Below, piece by piece: positions 52,656 to 61,052 of a stretch of 64,000 nt of DNA. The stretch spans positions 1-64,000 of the forward strand of contig JAFAGR010000070.1 in assembly GCA_023422565.1 (NCBI GenBank), written 5' to 3'. Numbering within the stretch: the first letter of the stretch is position 1; each line of letters opens with the position of its first letter. The notes under the pieces are model-generated. The model saw nothing but the letters and a program-made list of their open reading frames with translations. It ran no database searches and was not told the DNA's origin. The DNA comes from Bacteroidota bacterium. GTDB lineage: Bacteria > Bacteroidota > Bacteroidia > Chitinophagales > Chitinophagaceae. The position numbers and the translations under genes are program-made.

Positions 52656-52952
52656 GTGGCAGAATTTCAAAACATATTACAGTCGGGCAAACTGGTTCTG
52701 GTAGATTTTTCTGCCGAATGGTGCGGCCCGTGCAAGATGATGGCCCCTGTGTTGAAAGAGGTAAAAGAGCGTTTAGGCGATGCCGTTACCATACTGAAAG
52801 TTGATGTTGACCGCAATCCAGCCGCTGCCCGGGCTTACGAGGTGCAGGGAGTTCCAACACTTGTGCTGATAAGGTCAGGCAAAACACTTTGGCGGCAGTC
52901 TGGTGCAATGCCCGCGCACCAGTTGATGCAAATAATTCAACAACACTCTTAA
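52656..52952 (+). CDS. Thioredoxin
   Basis: A 98-residue cytosolic thioredoxin with the active site WCGPCK (about 22-27) and the cis-proline in GVPTLVLI (about 65-72). The start is a GTG at 52656; the protein then begins MAEFQNILQSGKLVLVDFSAEWCGPC, so the fold is complete without extension. It would reduce cytosolic disulfides and could feed DsbD (inference). It is followed by the acyltransferase gene 14 bases later. Confidence 0.94.
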   Translation: MAEFQNILQSGKLVLVDFSAEWCGPCKMMAPVLKEVKERLGDAVTILKVDVDRNPAAARAYEVQGVPTLVLIRSGKTLWRQSGAMPAHQLMQIIQQHS

Positions 52953-52966
52953 GAAACCTCTCATTC

Positions 52967-53914
52967 GTGCTTTATTCAATTTTGAAAGTTCCGGCACGTA
53001 TTGCATTCTACTTTTATTGCAGAAACGTAAAGATCAATAAGCCTTCGGTACTTAAAGAAAAAGGGCCACTTCTTATTGCCGCAAATCATCCCAACTCATT
53101 TCTTGATGCAATTGTTCTGGCCACATTGTTTCAACGGCCGGTTTATTCGCTTGTTCGCGGAGATGTGTACAGTAATAAATTTTACAGCAGGTTATTAACA
53201 GCACTTAAGATGCTTCCGGTTTACCGGATATCAGAAGGTGCAGAAAATCTAGGCAATAATTACAGCACTTTTGAAAAATGTAAATCGATCTTTAAGAAAA
53301 ACGGAATCGTTCTTATTTTCAGTGAAGGAAGGTGCATCAATGAATGGAAGTTAAGGCCATTAAAGAAAGGCACGGCCCGCCTGGCCTTGAGCGCCTGGGA
53401 AGAAAACATTCCGCTGAAAATAATTCCTGCGGCAATCAACTTCAGTTCATTCCGAAAGTTTGGCAAAAACATTCACCTCCATTTTTCTGATCCGATTCAT
53501 AACACATTTCAACACCTAGAAAGCGGTAGGGCAATTTCTTCCTTCAATACAAAACTTGAAAGCCATTTGCGTGCAGAGGTTTATGAAATTTCTGGGAATG
53601 ACAAGTCAACCCTTAACAAACGATTTAACCGCAAAGTTCCGATAGCGAAAAAAATTCTATTGTTTCTGCCGGCACTGGCAGGTGCGGTGATACTCTCTCC
53701 GATCTACTTCCCCATTCGTGAACTTGTGAAAAAGCGTTGGAATAACGACCACTTTGATTCGATCGTTGTGGCTATTCTGTTTCTGGTATTTCCTTTTTAT
53801 CTTTTGTTGCTCACCATTTTAGGTTTGATCTTTTTGCCCGGATATTTCGGTTTAGCCGTTGTGCCCGCAGTGCTGTTGTGCAGCCTTGCATTATTACACA
53901 TTAAAGAAAGTTAA
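52967..53914 (+). CDS. 1-acylglycerol-3-phosphate acyltransferase-like protein
   Basis: A 315-residue PlsC-type acyltransferase. NHPNSFLDAI (about 41-50) is the NHxxxxD catalytic motif, and FSEGRCINEWKLRPLKKGTARLAL holds the EGR glycerophosphate site. Two or three hydrophobic segments follow after about residue 225, so it is membrane-bound. The frame is open further upstream into thioredoxin, but that part has no family similarity; I take the GTG at 52967. Substrate may be a lyso-lipid of the membrane or lipid A pathway. Confidence 0.85.
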   Translation: MLYSILKVPARIAFYFYCRNVKINKPSVLKEKGPLLIAANHPNSFLDAIVLATLFQRPVYSLVRGDVYSNKFYSRLLTALKMLPVYRISEGAENLGNNYSTFEKCKSIFKKNGIVLIFSEGRCINEWKLRPLKKGTARLALSAWEENIPLKIIPAAINFSSFRKFGKNIHLHFSDPIHNTFQHLESGRAISSFNTKLESHLRAEVYEISGNDKSTLNKRFNRKVPIAKKILLFLPALAGAVILSPIYFPIRELVKKRWNNDHFDSIVVAILFLVFPFYLLLLTILGLIFLPGYFGLAVVPAVLLCSLALLHIKES

Positions 53915-54005
53915 GGATCGACGGGAGCCAATATTTCAATCAATTTTAATCGTCTTAAAATATATTTTTATTGTTTATCAATAAATACTATTTTTGAGAA
54001 AATTA

Positions 54006-54551
54006 ATGATCATGGTTTCAAAAACGGACAATATCATCTTCCGCGGGTTGAATATAATTGCATGGTTGATTTTCGTTGGATTGTGTATAGAAGCAGGCGG
54101 ACTGCTTGTAAATTTTGTATTCAGCCAGTACAAACCTGAAATGGTGAAGAATCTCTATCAAAAGTTAGATTTGTCAGACCTGTACAATTACAGCCGCAAT
54201 GCATTTTTCGGAGCGTATGCATCTATACTCACCATTTCCCTATTAAAGGCAATGATGTTCTATGTTGTAATCAGGCTAATGCTTCGAATGGACCTGTCTA
54301 ACCCTTTCAGTAATTATGTTTCTAAACAGATCTTGCTGATCAGTTACTTCACGCTGGCAATCGGATTAATAAGTTACATAGCCAGGCAATCTGCACAACA
54401 GTTGGCGAAAAATGGAGTTGCTGTAGAAAATCTGGATCCATTTTGGACTGATAGCCGTGCCTTCATTTTGATGGGAGCTGTCGTTTATATTATTGCTGCT
54501 ATTTTTAAAAGAGGTGTGGAGATTCAACACGAAAACGAACTTACTGTTTAA
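54006..54551 (+). CDS. DUF2975 family membrane protein
   Basis: A protein of 181 residues with four membrane segments (about 12-35, 67-90, 105-125 and 145-165). It fits DUF2975, whose members are very often encoded with a small Cro/C1-type regulator, as here. Starts are possible at TTG 53994, ATG 54006 and ATG 54012; the first two ATGs are preferred. One base separates it from the HTH gene, so translation is coupled. Function unknown; a membrane sensor for the HTH partner is a guess. Confidence 0.75.
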   Translation: MIMVSKTDNIIFRGLNIIAWLIFVGLCIEAGGLLVNFVFSQYKPEMVKNLYQKLDLSDLYNYSRNAFFGAYASILTISLLKAMMFYVVIRLMLRMDLSNPFSNYVSKQILLISYFTLAIGLISYIARQSAQQLAKNGVAVENLDPFWTDSRAFILMGAVVYIIAAIFKRGVEIQHENELTV

Positions 54552-54552
54552 C

Positions 54553-54771
54553 ATGGCAATTGTAGTGAATTTAGATGTGATGATGGCCAAACGGAAGATG
54601 TCGCTCAACGAACTTTCCGAAAAGGTAGGACTGACCTTATCAAACCTTTCGATATTAAAAACCGGGAAGGCAAAGGCGATACGCTTTAGCACACTGGAAG
54701 CGATCTGTAAGGTGCTTGAATGCCAACCTGCAGACATTCTCGAATATGTAGACAGTGAAGGCCAGGCCTAG
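54553..54771 (+). CDS. Cro/C1-type HTH regulator
   Basis: A 72-residue protein, almost entirely one helix-turn-helix domain: MSLNELSEKVGLTLSNLSILKTGKAKAIRFSTLEAICKVLEC (about 16-57). It is like the HTH_26 or YozG group. The start MAIVVNLDVMMAKRK is one base after the DUF2975 stop; the frame is open further upstream but there it lies inside DUF2975. It may repress or sense with its partner. A toxin-antitoxin pair is less likely because the partner is a four-helix membrane protein without toxin motifs. Confidence 0.85.
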   Translation: MAIVVNLDVMMAKRKMSLNELSEKVGLTLSNLSILKTGKAKAIRFSTLEAICKVLECQPADILEYVDSEGQA

Positions 54772-54810
54772 CATGTATTTCAGGCAAATAGCAAATGTCC
54801 GTTTAAACAA

Positions 54811-54852
54811 AAATCCCTCAACATTCCGAAAAAGAATATTGAGGGAGATTTT
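54811..54852. terminator. Bidirectional terminator between the HTH gene and atpC
   Basis: TCCCTCAA (54814-54821) pairs with TTGAGGGA (54839-54846), extended by AAAT/ATTTT flanks, with A- and T-rich sequence on both sides, so it can end the two convergent transcripts. Confidence 0.7.
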
Positions 54853-54878
54853 ACTATTCTGAAATAACTATAAACTCT

Positions 54879-55130
54879 CTATACTTCCTGCGCACCTTCA
54901 ACCAATACAGTCGTTTTGTTATTTAAAACTTCAACAAAACCACTCTGAATAGAATATGAGCTGGTCGTATTCTTATCTTTTAAAATTTTCAAATTACCTT
55001 CTTTAAGCGCGCTCACCATGGGTGCGTGTTTATCCAGCACTTCAAAGAGTCCGCTAATGCCGGGTAATTGAACTCCGTACACTTCACCACTGAAGATCTT
55101 GCGTTCGGGAGTTAATATTTCAAGAGTCAT
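54879..55130 (-). CDS. atpC: ATP synthase F1 epsilon subunit
   Basis: An 83-residue epsilon subunit of F1F0 ATP synthase; it has the N-terminal beta-sandwich (MTLEILTPERKIFSGEVYGVQLPGISG) but lacks the C-terminal helical hairpin found in E. coli epsilon (about 138 residues), as in many Bacteroidota. It follows atpD by 18 bases. The remaining atp genes are not here, in line with the separate atpDC pair of this phylum. Confidence 0.93.
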   Translation of the reverse strand: MTLEILTPERKIFSGEVYGVQLPGISGLFEVLDKHAPMVSALKEGNLKILKDKNTTSSYSIQSGFVEVLNNKTTVLVEGAQEV

Positions 55131-55148
55131 GATAAACGTTGTTAAAGA

Positions 55149-56654
55149 TTAAACCTTGGCAGCTTCCATCAGCTTCTTACCTTTTTCAATCGCATCTTCC
55201 AGCGTTCCCACAAGGTTGAAAGCAGCTTCGGGGTATTCATCCACTTCGCCATCCATGATGGCATTGAATCCGCGGATCGTATCTTCAATCGGAACAAGTA
55301 CACCTTTCAATCCGGTGAACTGCTCCGCCACAAAGAAGGGCTGGCTTAAGAAACGCTGCACTTTACGGGCGCGGCTTACAACCAGTTTATCTTCATCACT
55401 CAATTCATCCAAACCAAGGATCGCAATGATATCCTGAAGTTCTCTATAACGCTGAAGGATCAGCTTCACACGGTTTGCAGTGTTATAATGAAGTTCTCCA
55501 CAAATAGCCGGAGTAAGAATACGGCTTGTACTATCCAATGGATCCACCGCAGGGTAGATACCCAGATCCGCGATCTTACGGCTCAATACCGTTGTAGCAT
55601 CAAGGTGGGCAAAAGTTGTGGCAGGAGCCGGATCGGTAAGATCATCCGCCGGTACGTACACCGCCTGTACGGAAGTGATCGAACCGCTTTTTGTTGAGGT
55701 GATCCTTTCCTGCATCAATCCCATTTCTGTTGCAAGTGTTGGCTGGTAACCCACCGCAGATGGCATACGGCCGAGAAGGGCCGACACTTCAGAACCTGCC
55801 TGGGTAAATCGGAAGATATTATCAACGAAGAAAAGAATATCCTTTCCTTGTCCCTCGCCTTCTCCGTCACGGAAATATTCAGCGATCGTTAATCCGCTCA
55901 GCGCCACACGTGCACGGGCTCCCGGCGGTTCGTTCATCTGGCCGAATACGAAGGTCGCTTTAGAATCTTTCAGGTTTTCCATATCCACCGACTTCAGATC
56001 CCATCCGCCTTCTTCCATGCTGTGCTTGAACTTATCGCCGTAGTTCATAATGCCTGCTTCGATCATCTCACGCATCAGGTCATTCCCTTCACGGGTACGC
56101 TCTCCCACACCGGCAAACACTGATAAACCGCTATACGCTTTCGCGATATTGTTGATCAATTCCTGGATCAATACTGTTTTTCCCACACCTGCACCACCGA
56201 ACAAACCGATCTTTCCTCCTTTTGCATAAGGTTCGATAAGATCGATAACCTTAATACCGGTGAAAAGAATTTCATTTGCTGTACTCAACTCTTCAAACAA
56301 GGGCGGCTTCGCGTGAATAGGACGTCCATTGGTTTTATCCAATTGCGGCAAACCGTCGATCGCATCTCCTGTTACGTTAAAAAGCCTTCCTTTAATTTCT
56401 TCACCAACCGGCATGGTTATTTGCCTTCCGGTATCAATTACCTCAGTTCCTCTTACCAAACCTTCCGTTCCGTCCATCGCAATGGTACGAACACTATCTT
56501 CACCCAGATGTTGCTGAACTTCCAGCACAAGCACATCTCCACCTTCGCGCTTTACTTCAAGCGCGTTGAGGATGTCAGGCAGTTTTGATTCCGTATTAAA
56601 TTGTACGTCAACCACCGCCCCGATGACAGATTTAATTTTACCGGTATTGGCCAT
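55149..56654 (-). CDS. atpD: ATP synthase F1 beta subunit
   Basis: Catalytic subunit of F1F0 ATP synthase, 501 residues. Walker A GGAGVGKTVLIQEL (about 153-166), FAGVGERTREGNDL, and the DELSEEDK-like DELSDEDKLVVSRARK near the C-terminus (DELSEEDK in E. coli) are all present. The N-terminal MANTGKIKSVIGAVVDVQF is standard. A promoter lies 65 bases upstream. It forms a two-gene unit with atpC. Confidence 0.98.
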   Translation of the reverse strand: MANTGKIKSVIGAVVDVQFNTESKLPDILNALEVKREGGDVLVLEVQQHLGEDSVRTIAMDGTEGLVRGTEVIDTGRQITMPVGEEIKGRLFNVTGDAIDGLPQLDKTNGRPIHAKPPLFEELSTANEILFTGIKVIDLIEPYAKGGKIGLFGGAGVGKTVLIQELINNIAKAYSGLSVFAGVGERTREGNDLMREMIEAGIMNYGDKFKHSMEEGGWDLKSVDMENLKDSKATFVFGQMNEPPGARARVALSGLTIAEYFRDGEGEGQGKDILFFVDNIFRFTQAGSEVSALLGRMPSAVGYQPTLATEMGLMQERITSTKSGSITSVQAVYVPADDLTDPAPATTFAHLDATTVLSRKIADLGIYPAVDPLDSTSRILTPAICGELHYNTANRVKLILQRYRELQDIIAILGLDELSDEDKLVVSRARKVQRFLSQPFFVAEQFTGLKGVLVPIEDTIRGFNAIMDGEVDEYPEAAFNLVGTLEDAIEKGKKLMEAAKV

Positions 56655-56724
56655 AATTCAATGTTTTTAAGCTTATTGAGTGTCTTTTTTTTATTAAAAA
56701 AAGCCCTTTGTTTATTTCGAGCCG

Positions 56725-56757
56725 CAAAGGTAAGGGTTGATGGCTGGAATATAAAAA
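56725..56757 (-). promoter_or_regulatory. atpD promoter
   Basis: TACCTTTG on the minus strand (56732-56725) matches TAnnTTTG exactly. About 21 bases upstream the sequence is T-rich (TTTT) where the -33 element should be. The leader would be about 65 nt. Confidence 0.55.
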
Positions 56758-56779
56758 TTGAGCAAGGATTTTTTATGCT

Positions 56780-57715
56780 CTAAATACTTTCCCCGGCGCG
56801 GCCCTGCGCTTTACCGGCGGTAGTAATTTTGGCAATGCGGCCCGGCCTGTTGGCCACATATACGCCTGCCAGAATGATGATCATACATATTACATCTATC
56901 CATCCTATCTGCTCGCCATACACTACGCCCCAAAAATTGGCCACGAAGGGAATGCCGTAGGTAACCATGGAGGCGAATACCACTCCGGCCCTGTTGATCA
57001 GCTTGTAAAAAAGTATCGATGCGAGGGAAGTTCCGAAAATCCCCAACACCGCCGCCGCTCCGATTGAATAAGCAACTGCATTATTAAAAGTATGATGATG
57101 GAAGTTACCGGCGAACAAAACGATCAGCGCGGGAATGGAACAGAGCACGAGAGCAATGCTTACCACCTGTATGGCCGGAAACTGCTTCAGATGGCGATGA
57201 ACCATGTTCACGTTCACACCGTACATAATGGTGGCGATCACTATCATACTTACCTCCGGCAAATGCTGAAAACCTTCCACCGTTTTCTTACTCAAAAGCA
57301 ATAATGCACTTCCCGCGAATGCAATGAGGATACCAATGATCTTTTGTTTCGATATAACCTGCTTAAAAAAACTTACTCCCGCCACGATCACAAAAATCGG
57401 GGTGAGGGAATTAAGGGTGCCGGCGAGCGCGCTATCCACCTTCACTTCGGCAAGGCAGAAAAGATATGCGGGCAAGAGGCTCCCCAACACGCCGGAAAGA
57501 AAGGCATAGATGATCTTGTTTTGCGGAATTTCCCTGAAGGCCCGTAACGCAACAGGCAAAAGAATAAGTCCCGAAGCTACAATTCGTATTGAAGCCACTT
57601 CAAAGGCGGTGAGTTGCAGAAGGCCTTCCTTCATTAAAATAAAACTGCTTCCCCAAATAAAGGCGAGAAGTAAGAACAAGCCCCAGTTGGCAAGGGAGGA
57701 TGAAGGCGATCTCAA
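56780..57715 (-). CDS. EamA/DMT superfamily transporter
   Basis: A 311-residue membrane protein with about ten membrane segments in two EamA repeats. Repeat 1 begins NWGLFLLLAFIWGSSFILMKEGL and contains a GGSLLPAYLFCL-type turn; repeat 2 begins MIVIATIMYGVNVNMV and ends in GVVYGEQIGWIDVICMIIILAGVYVAN. Such proteins export amino acids or metabolites; the substrate is unknown. The start lies just after a -7 element (57720-57727), so the transcript may be leaderless. Confidence 0.92.
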   Translation of the reverse strand: MRSPSSSLANWGLFLLLAFIWGSSFILMKEGLLQLTAFEVASIRIVASGLILLPVALRAFREIPQNKIIYAFLSGVLGSLLPAYLFCLAEVKVDSALAGTLNSLTPIFVIVAGVSFFKQVISKQKIIGILIAFAGSALLLLSKKTVEGFQHLPEVSMIVIATIMYGVNVNMVHRHLKQFPAIQVVSIALVLCSIPALIVLFAGNFHHHTFNNAVAYSIGAAAVLGIFGTSLASILFYKLINRAGVVFASMVTYGIPFVANFWGVVYGEQIGWIDVICMIIILAGVYVANRPGRIAKITTAGKAQGRAGESI

Positions 57716-57719
57716 GCCG

Positions 57720-57727
57720 CAAAAGTA
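57720..57727 (-). promoter_or_regulatory. Promoter -7 element of the EamA gene
   Basis: TACTTTTG on the minus strand ends 4 bases before the ATG, so the predicted start of transcription is at or beside the start codon. Confidence 0.45.
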
Positions 57728-57856
57728 GCATTATTCAAAAAGCAAAATGAAGCCTTGTACTTTTCCACAAATGCTTAAAAGGCAGTGCATTATTGAAATC
57801 AACACATTATATTTAGTTACACAATTTCTATTCTCTCAAAATTAAAACTAACCGTT

Positions 57857-58228
57857 ATGGGACTAATGAAAGAATTTAAAGAGTTTGCGCTTAAAGGAAA
57901 CGTTGTTGACCTCGCCGTTGCTGTGATCATCGGTGGCGCATTTGGCGCAATCGTTTCTTCCCTGGTTGACGATGTAATAACTCCTTTACTGCTGAATCCC
58001 GCGCTGGAAGCGGCGAATGCAAAAGACCTCGACCAGCTTACGTGGGGCGCGGTGAAATATGGAAAGTTCCTTGCAGCAATCATTAAATTCCTTTTGATAG
58101 CATTTGTTCTTTTCATGATGATAAAAGCGATCAACAGGTTCAAAAAGAAAGAAGAAGCCGCACCCGCCGCACCTTCTTCCACAGATGCCCTGCTGATGGA
58201 AATTCGCGATGAGCTGAAAAGAAGATAA
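57857..58228 (+). CDS. mscL: Large-conductance mechanosensitive channel
   Basis: Osmotic safety valve of the inner membrane. The 123-residue protein has the N-terminal helix GLMKEFKEFALKGNVVDLAVAVIIGGAFGAIVSSLVDDVITPLL with the pore-lining segment, a second membrane segment (about 75-97) and a C-terminal helix ending in LLMEIRDELKRR. It is divergent from the EamA gene; no full promoter match was seen in the 141-base gap. Confidence 0.97.
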   Translation: MGLMKEFKEFALKGNVVDLAVAVIIGGAFGAIVSSLVDDVITPLLLNPALEAANAKDLDQLTWGAVKYGKFLAAIIKFLLIAFVLFMMIKAINRFKKKEEAAPAAPSSTDALLMEIRDELKRR

Positions 58229-58234
58229 ATTTTT

Positions 58235-58270
58235 ACAGGCAGGTTGTCTGCTGATGGCCTGCCGTTTTTA
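58235..58270 (+). terminator. Terminator after mscL
   Basis: GGCAGG (58238-58243) pairs with CCTGCC (58258-58263) over a 14-base loop, followed by GTTTTTAAAA. Confidence 0.6.
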
Positions 58271-58282
58271 AAAATTCCGGCT

Positions 58283-59227
58283 ATGAAAAAGTTGTTGCTT
58301 TTATGCGTACTCACCATCATTTGGAGTGAGGGATCTGCGCAAGACCCTGATGTTACCGACCTTAAAAAAGAAGCTTCCCGCGCGATAAAAAAGGCCGCTG
58401 ACGATACCATCGTAAAAACATGGAAAAAAGGCGGACAATTCAGTGTGAATATAAACCAGGGATCACTTTCCAATTGGTCTGCCGGCGGAGACAAATTTTC
58501 ATTTTCCCTAAATGCATTCACCAATCTCTTTGCTTTTTATAAAAAGGACAAACATTCCTGGGATAATTCCCTTGACCTCGCCTACGGCATTGTTAACACC
58601 ACAAGCCTTGGCTCGCGGAAATCCAGTGACCGCATAGACTTCCTTTCAAAATACGGTTATGAGCTCAGGCCGGAATTAAACCTTGCGGGGCTGGTTAATT
58701 TTAGGTCGCAATTCGCGGAAGGATTCGCGTATTTAAAAAATGCCGCGGGCGGAGATTCGGCGGCGCTAACATCGGAAACATTTTCGCCGATCTACCTGTT
58801 AACGAGCGTGGGTTTAGACTGGAAGCCGAAGGAACAACTGTCAATTTTCATCTCTCCGATAACTGCACGTTGGGTGATCGTACAAAACGACGCGCTTGCT
58901 CCGCTTTACGGTGTTCCTGAAAATGAGAATGCAAAACAGGAATTCGGTGCCTTCCTCTCCGCTAATTATAAAACGACTTTTAAGAAGAAATTCGGGTTTA
59001 AGAGTAAGCTGGACCTGTTCTCCAATTATAAAAACAACCCGCAAAACATAGATATCTTTTTCAGCAATGTGCTCACCGCGCAAATCACCAAATACATTAA
59101 TTTCTCATTTAATGTGGATATCATATACGACGATGATACTCAGAATGTAAACCCTGAAAAAGGCCCTGCGCCGCAGATCCTGCAGCTAATGGGAATAGGC
59201 TTCGCGTATAATTTTAAGAATTATTAA
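58283..59227 (+). CDS. DUF3078 family outer-membrane-like protein
   Basis: A 314-residue exported protein with signal peptide MKKLLLLCVLTIIWSEGSAQ. The conserved WKKGGQFSVNINQGSLSNWSAGGDKFSFSLNAF (about 50-82) marks DUF3078, a Bacteroidota family. Later strands alternate aromatic and polar residues to the end GIGFAYNFKNY, which suits an outer-membrane barrel. The frame opens 13 codons upstream inside the mscL terminator, so the signal-peptide ATG is preferred. Function unknown. Confidence 0.85.
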   Translation: MKKLLLLCVLTIIWSEGSAQDPDVTDLKKEASRAIKKAADDTIVKTWKKGGQFSVNINQGSLSNWSAGGDKFSFSLNAFTNLFAFYKKDKHSWDNSLDLAYGIVNTTSLGSRKSSDRIDFLSKYGYELRPELNLAGLVNFRSQFAEGFAYLKNAAGGDSAALTSETFSPIYLLTSVGLDWKPKEQLSIFISPITARWVIVQNDALAPLYGVPENENAKQEFGAFLSANYKTTFKKKFGFKSKLDLFSNYKNNPQNIDIFFSNVLTAQITKYINFSFNVDIIYDDDTQNVNPEKGPAPQILQLMGIGFAYNFKNY

Positions 59228-59257
59228 GTGTAAATTCGCCCCTTAAATTTTTAACCA

Positions 59258-60061
59258 TTGGCTGTAGTCCCCTCATACCAGATAAAGCTTGAACAATTTG
59301 AAGGCCCCTTTGATCTCCTGTTGTTTTTCATTGAAAGAGATGAGCTCGATATATATAATATTCCGATCACAAAGATCACTAACGACTTTTTGGATCACAT
59401 CCACCAAACTGAAAAGCTGAACATTGAGCTCAGCAGCGAATTCATTTTGTTTGTAAGCACATTGATGCGCATCAAGGCGAAAATGCTGATACCGCGCAAG
59501 GAACTGGATGCGGCCGGAAATGAAATTGACCCCAGGCAGGAACTGATCGATAAAATACTTGAGTACAAGAAATTTAAGGAAGCCTCATTACGCATGGCGG
59601 AAATGGAAGCCGAGCGCATGCTTATGATCAAGCGCGGAAACCTTCATAAGGAGCTCGCTAAAATTGGAGAAGAAGCCGGTGAAGGAACCGAGATCCAAAC
59701 AATTTCCCTCTTTAAGCTGATGAAAGCTTTTGAGAAGGTGGTGGTTCGTTTGCAGGAACGTAACAATAAGCCGGTGCATACCGTGGTGCAGTACAATTAT
59801 ACCATGGAAGGAATTCGCGAATACCTTTTGGAAATTTGCGAGAGGGAAAGAACTCTATCCTTTGAAGCCATCTTCGAAGTTTGCGAAAACCGCATACATG
59901 CCATCTTCATGTTCCTGAATATGCTTGAACTGGTGCAACAAAAATACCTGCGCATCTCAGTTGGCGAAGGAAGAAACAACTTTATTATAGAATACAATGA
60001 ACAGCGCGAAGAAGAAAGCGTGACGCCTTTAACGGATGAGGATTTTAGCCACCTGAATTAG
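59258..60061 (+). CDS. scpA: Segregation and condensation protein A
   Basis: Kleisin subunit of the SMC-ScpAB condensin that compacts and separates chromosomes. The 267-residue protein begins with YQIKLEQFEGPFDLLLFFIERDELDIYNIPI (the SMC-binding part) and has a C-terminal winged-helix-like region (FEVCENRIHAIFMFLNMLELVQQKYL). The start is a TTG at 59258, since no ATG precedes the conserved part. ScpB and SMC are not in the window. A 14-base tandem repeat starts directly after the stop. Confidence 0.95.
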   Translation: MAVVPSYQIKLEQFEGPFDLLLFFIERDELDIYNIPITKITNDFLDHIHQTEKLNIELSSEFILFVSTLMRIKAKMLIPRKELDAAGNEIDPRQELIDKILEYKKFKEASLRMAEMEAERMLMIKRGNLHKELAKIGEEAGEGTEIQTISLFKLMKAFEKVVVRLQERNNKPVHTVVQYNYTMEGIREYLLEICERERTLSFEAIFEVCENRIHAIFMFLNMLELVQQKYLRISVGEGRNNFIIEYNEQREEESVTPLTDEDFSHLN

Positions 60062-60117
60062 TTGGTAGTTTGTAGTTGGTAGTTTGTAGTTGATAGTTTT
60101 TAGTTGATAGATTGTAG
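60062..60117. repeat. Four tandem 14-bp repeats abutting the scpA stop codon
   Basis: TTGGTAGTTTGTAG occurs twice exactly, then TTGATAGTTTTTAG and TTGATAGATTGTAG. The array begins at the first base after the TAG stop. No coding role is apparent. Confidence 0.85.
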
Positions 60118-60206
60118 TCAATGCTGCCGGAGAAAATTTCGCCAATCATAAAATGCACGGCTGACCCTTATTTGTTACTGCTTATTGAATACAAACGGTC
60201 TGAGAA

Positions 60207-60300
60207 TTTCACACGAAGCCCACAAAGAAATACATAAGATCACAAAATTCTTTGGTTTTCTTCGTGCCTTATGTATTCTTAGGTATTCCTTTGTGTGAAA
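60207..60300. repeat. Long imperfect inverted repeat, CACAAAG/CACGAAG type
   Basis: Outer arms TTTCACAC and GTGTGAAA, and inner arms AATACATAAG (60229-60238) with CTTATGTATT (60268-60277), pair exactly; between them ACGAAG/CTTCGT and CACAAAG/CTTTGTG also pair with offsets. This resembles the CACAAAG...CTTCGTG repeats dispersed in Bacteroidota genomes. With the 14-bp array it accounts for most of the 376-base gap 60062-60437; I see no gene in the remainder. Confidence 0.7.
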
Positions 60301-60437
60301 CCTTCACTTCGATCTCAGCGCAAGCCGCATTGGCTTGAAATTCCTTCCTAATCATTTGAGAGGATTTCAAAAAGCTTTTACCAGACAGCTAGTTTCTGGT
60401 ATTCCATTTTGAATTTTGAGCTTTTCCTTTTGACTTT

Positions 60438-60998
60438 TTAATCCGCAAAACTCATCGTCCACCGGTTATCAGGATTTGCAGGAAAGGTGAGCAGGTATTT
60501 TCCTTCACGGTCTGTCTTCTCTGCTTTCCCGTCTTTTAAATATCCGCCATGAAAAAGAATGTTGCCGGCCGCATCAGTTTCAAACTTTCCTGTTGATGGC
60601 TCCTCAAAACCCAGGTAAGAATAATTTCCTCCCGATTTTAGAATTACTGAACCCCGCGGAATAAATTCATACTCTCCATTCCTATACTTGGAGGCCACGC
60701 AGCCATACTTTCCTAACCTTATATTCGAAGGCTCTGCTTCCGGGGTTTGCCGCGCCCTGGTTTCCTCCTTTGCAGGAAGGACAGCCACAGGTCTTTCCTC
60801 AACTGTTTGAACAGCAGGTTCGGTATTATTTTTTTCAGCAGGTGTTTGAACGACTTTTACGACAGTATCATTAACAAGTGTTGATGCAGGCAGCGTCGCC
60901 ACATCTGGCTGCCCCTTGTCTGTTACGGTTTCATTGCAGGACAACATGAAAAGAATGCAAATTGAAAAACCGAAGGAATTGAATTTCGGAAACGTCAT
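60438..60998 (-). CDS. Lipoprotein of unknown function
   Basis: A 186-residue protein with a lipobox (ILFMLSC, cysteine about residue 21), so probably lipid-anchored. Residues about 22-85 are a low-complexity linker rich in Thr, Val, Pro and Glu. The C-terminal half (about 90-186, YGCVASKYRNGEYEFIPRGS and GKYLLTFPANPDNRWTMSFAD) reads as a small beta domain that I cannot assign. A -7 element at 61020-61027 supports the ATG at 60998; an ATG eight codons upstream would lie inside it. Confidence 0.8.
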   Translation of the reverse strand: MTFPKFNSFGFSICILFMLSCNETVTDKGQPDVATLPASTLVNDTVVKVVQTPAEKNNTEPAVQTVEERPVAVLPAKEETRARQTPEAEPSNIRLGKYGCVASKYRNGEYEFIPRGSVILKSGGNYSYLGFEEPSTGKFETDAAGNILFHGGYLKDGKAEKTDREGKYLLTFPANPDNRWTMSFAD

Positions 60999-61019
60999 AC
61001 CGTTAGCTTTTTTGGAAAG

Positions 61020-61027
61020 CAAATATA
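61020..61027 (-). promoter_or_regulatory. Promoter -7 element of the lipoprotein gene
   Basis: TATATTTG on the minus strand, a full TAnnTTTG match, 21 bases before the ATG at 60998. Confidence 0.5.
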
Positions 61028-61052
61028 TGATACTAACGGTGAGGCCTAATTG

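Noticed and set aside
54006..54771. Toxin-antitoxin module
   Set aside because: The membrane partner matches DUF2975 and shows no toxin-like features.
57817..58524. 235-codon open frame on the minus strand across mscL and the DUF3078 gene
   Set aside because: It is antisense to two well-supported genes and its translation shows no family features (low-complexity Ser/Phe sequence).
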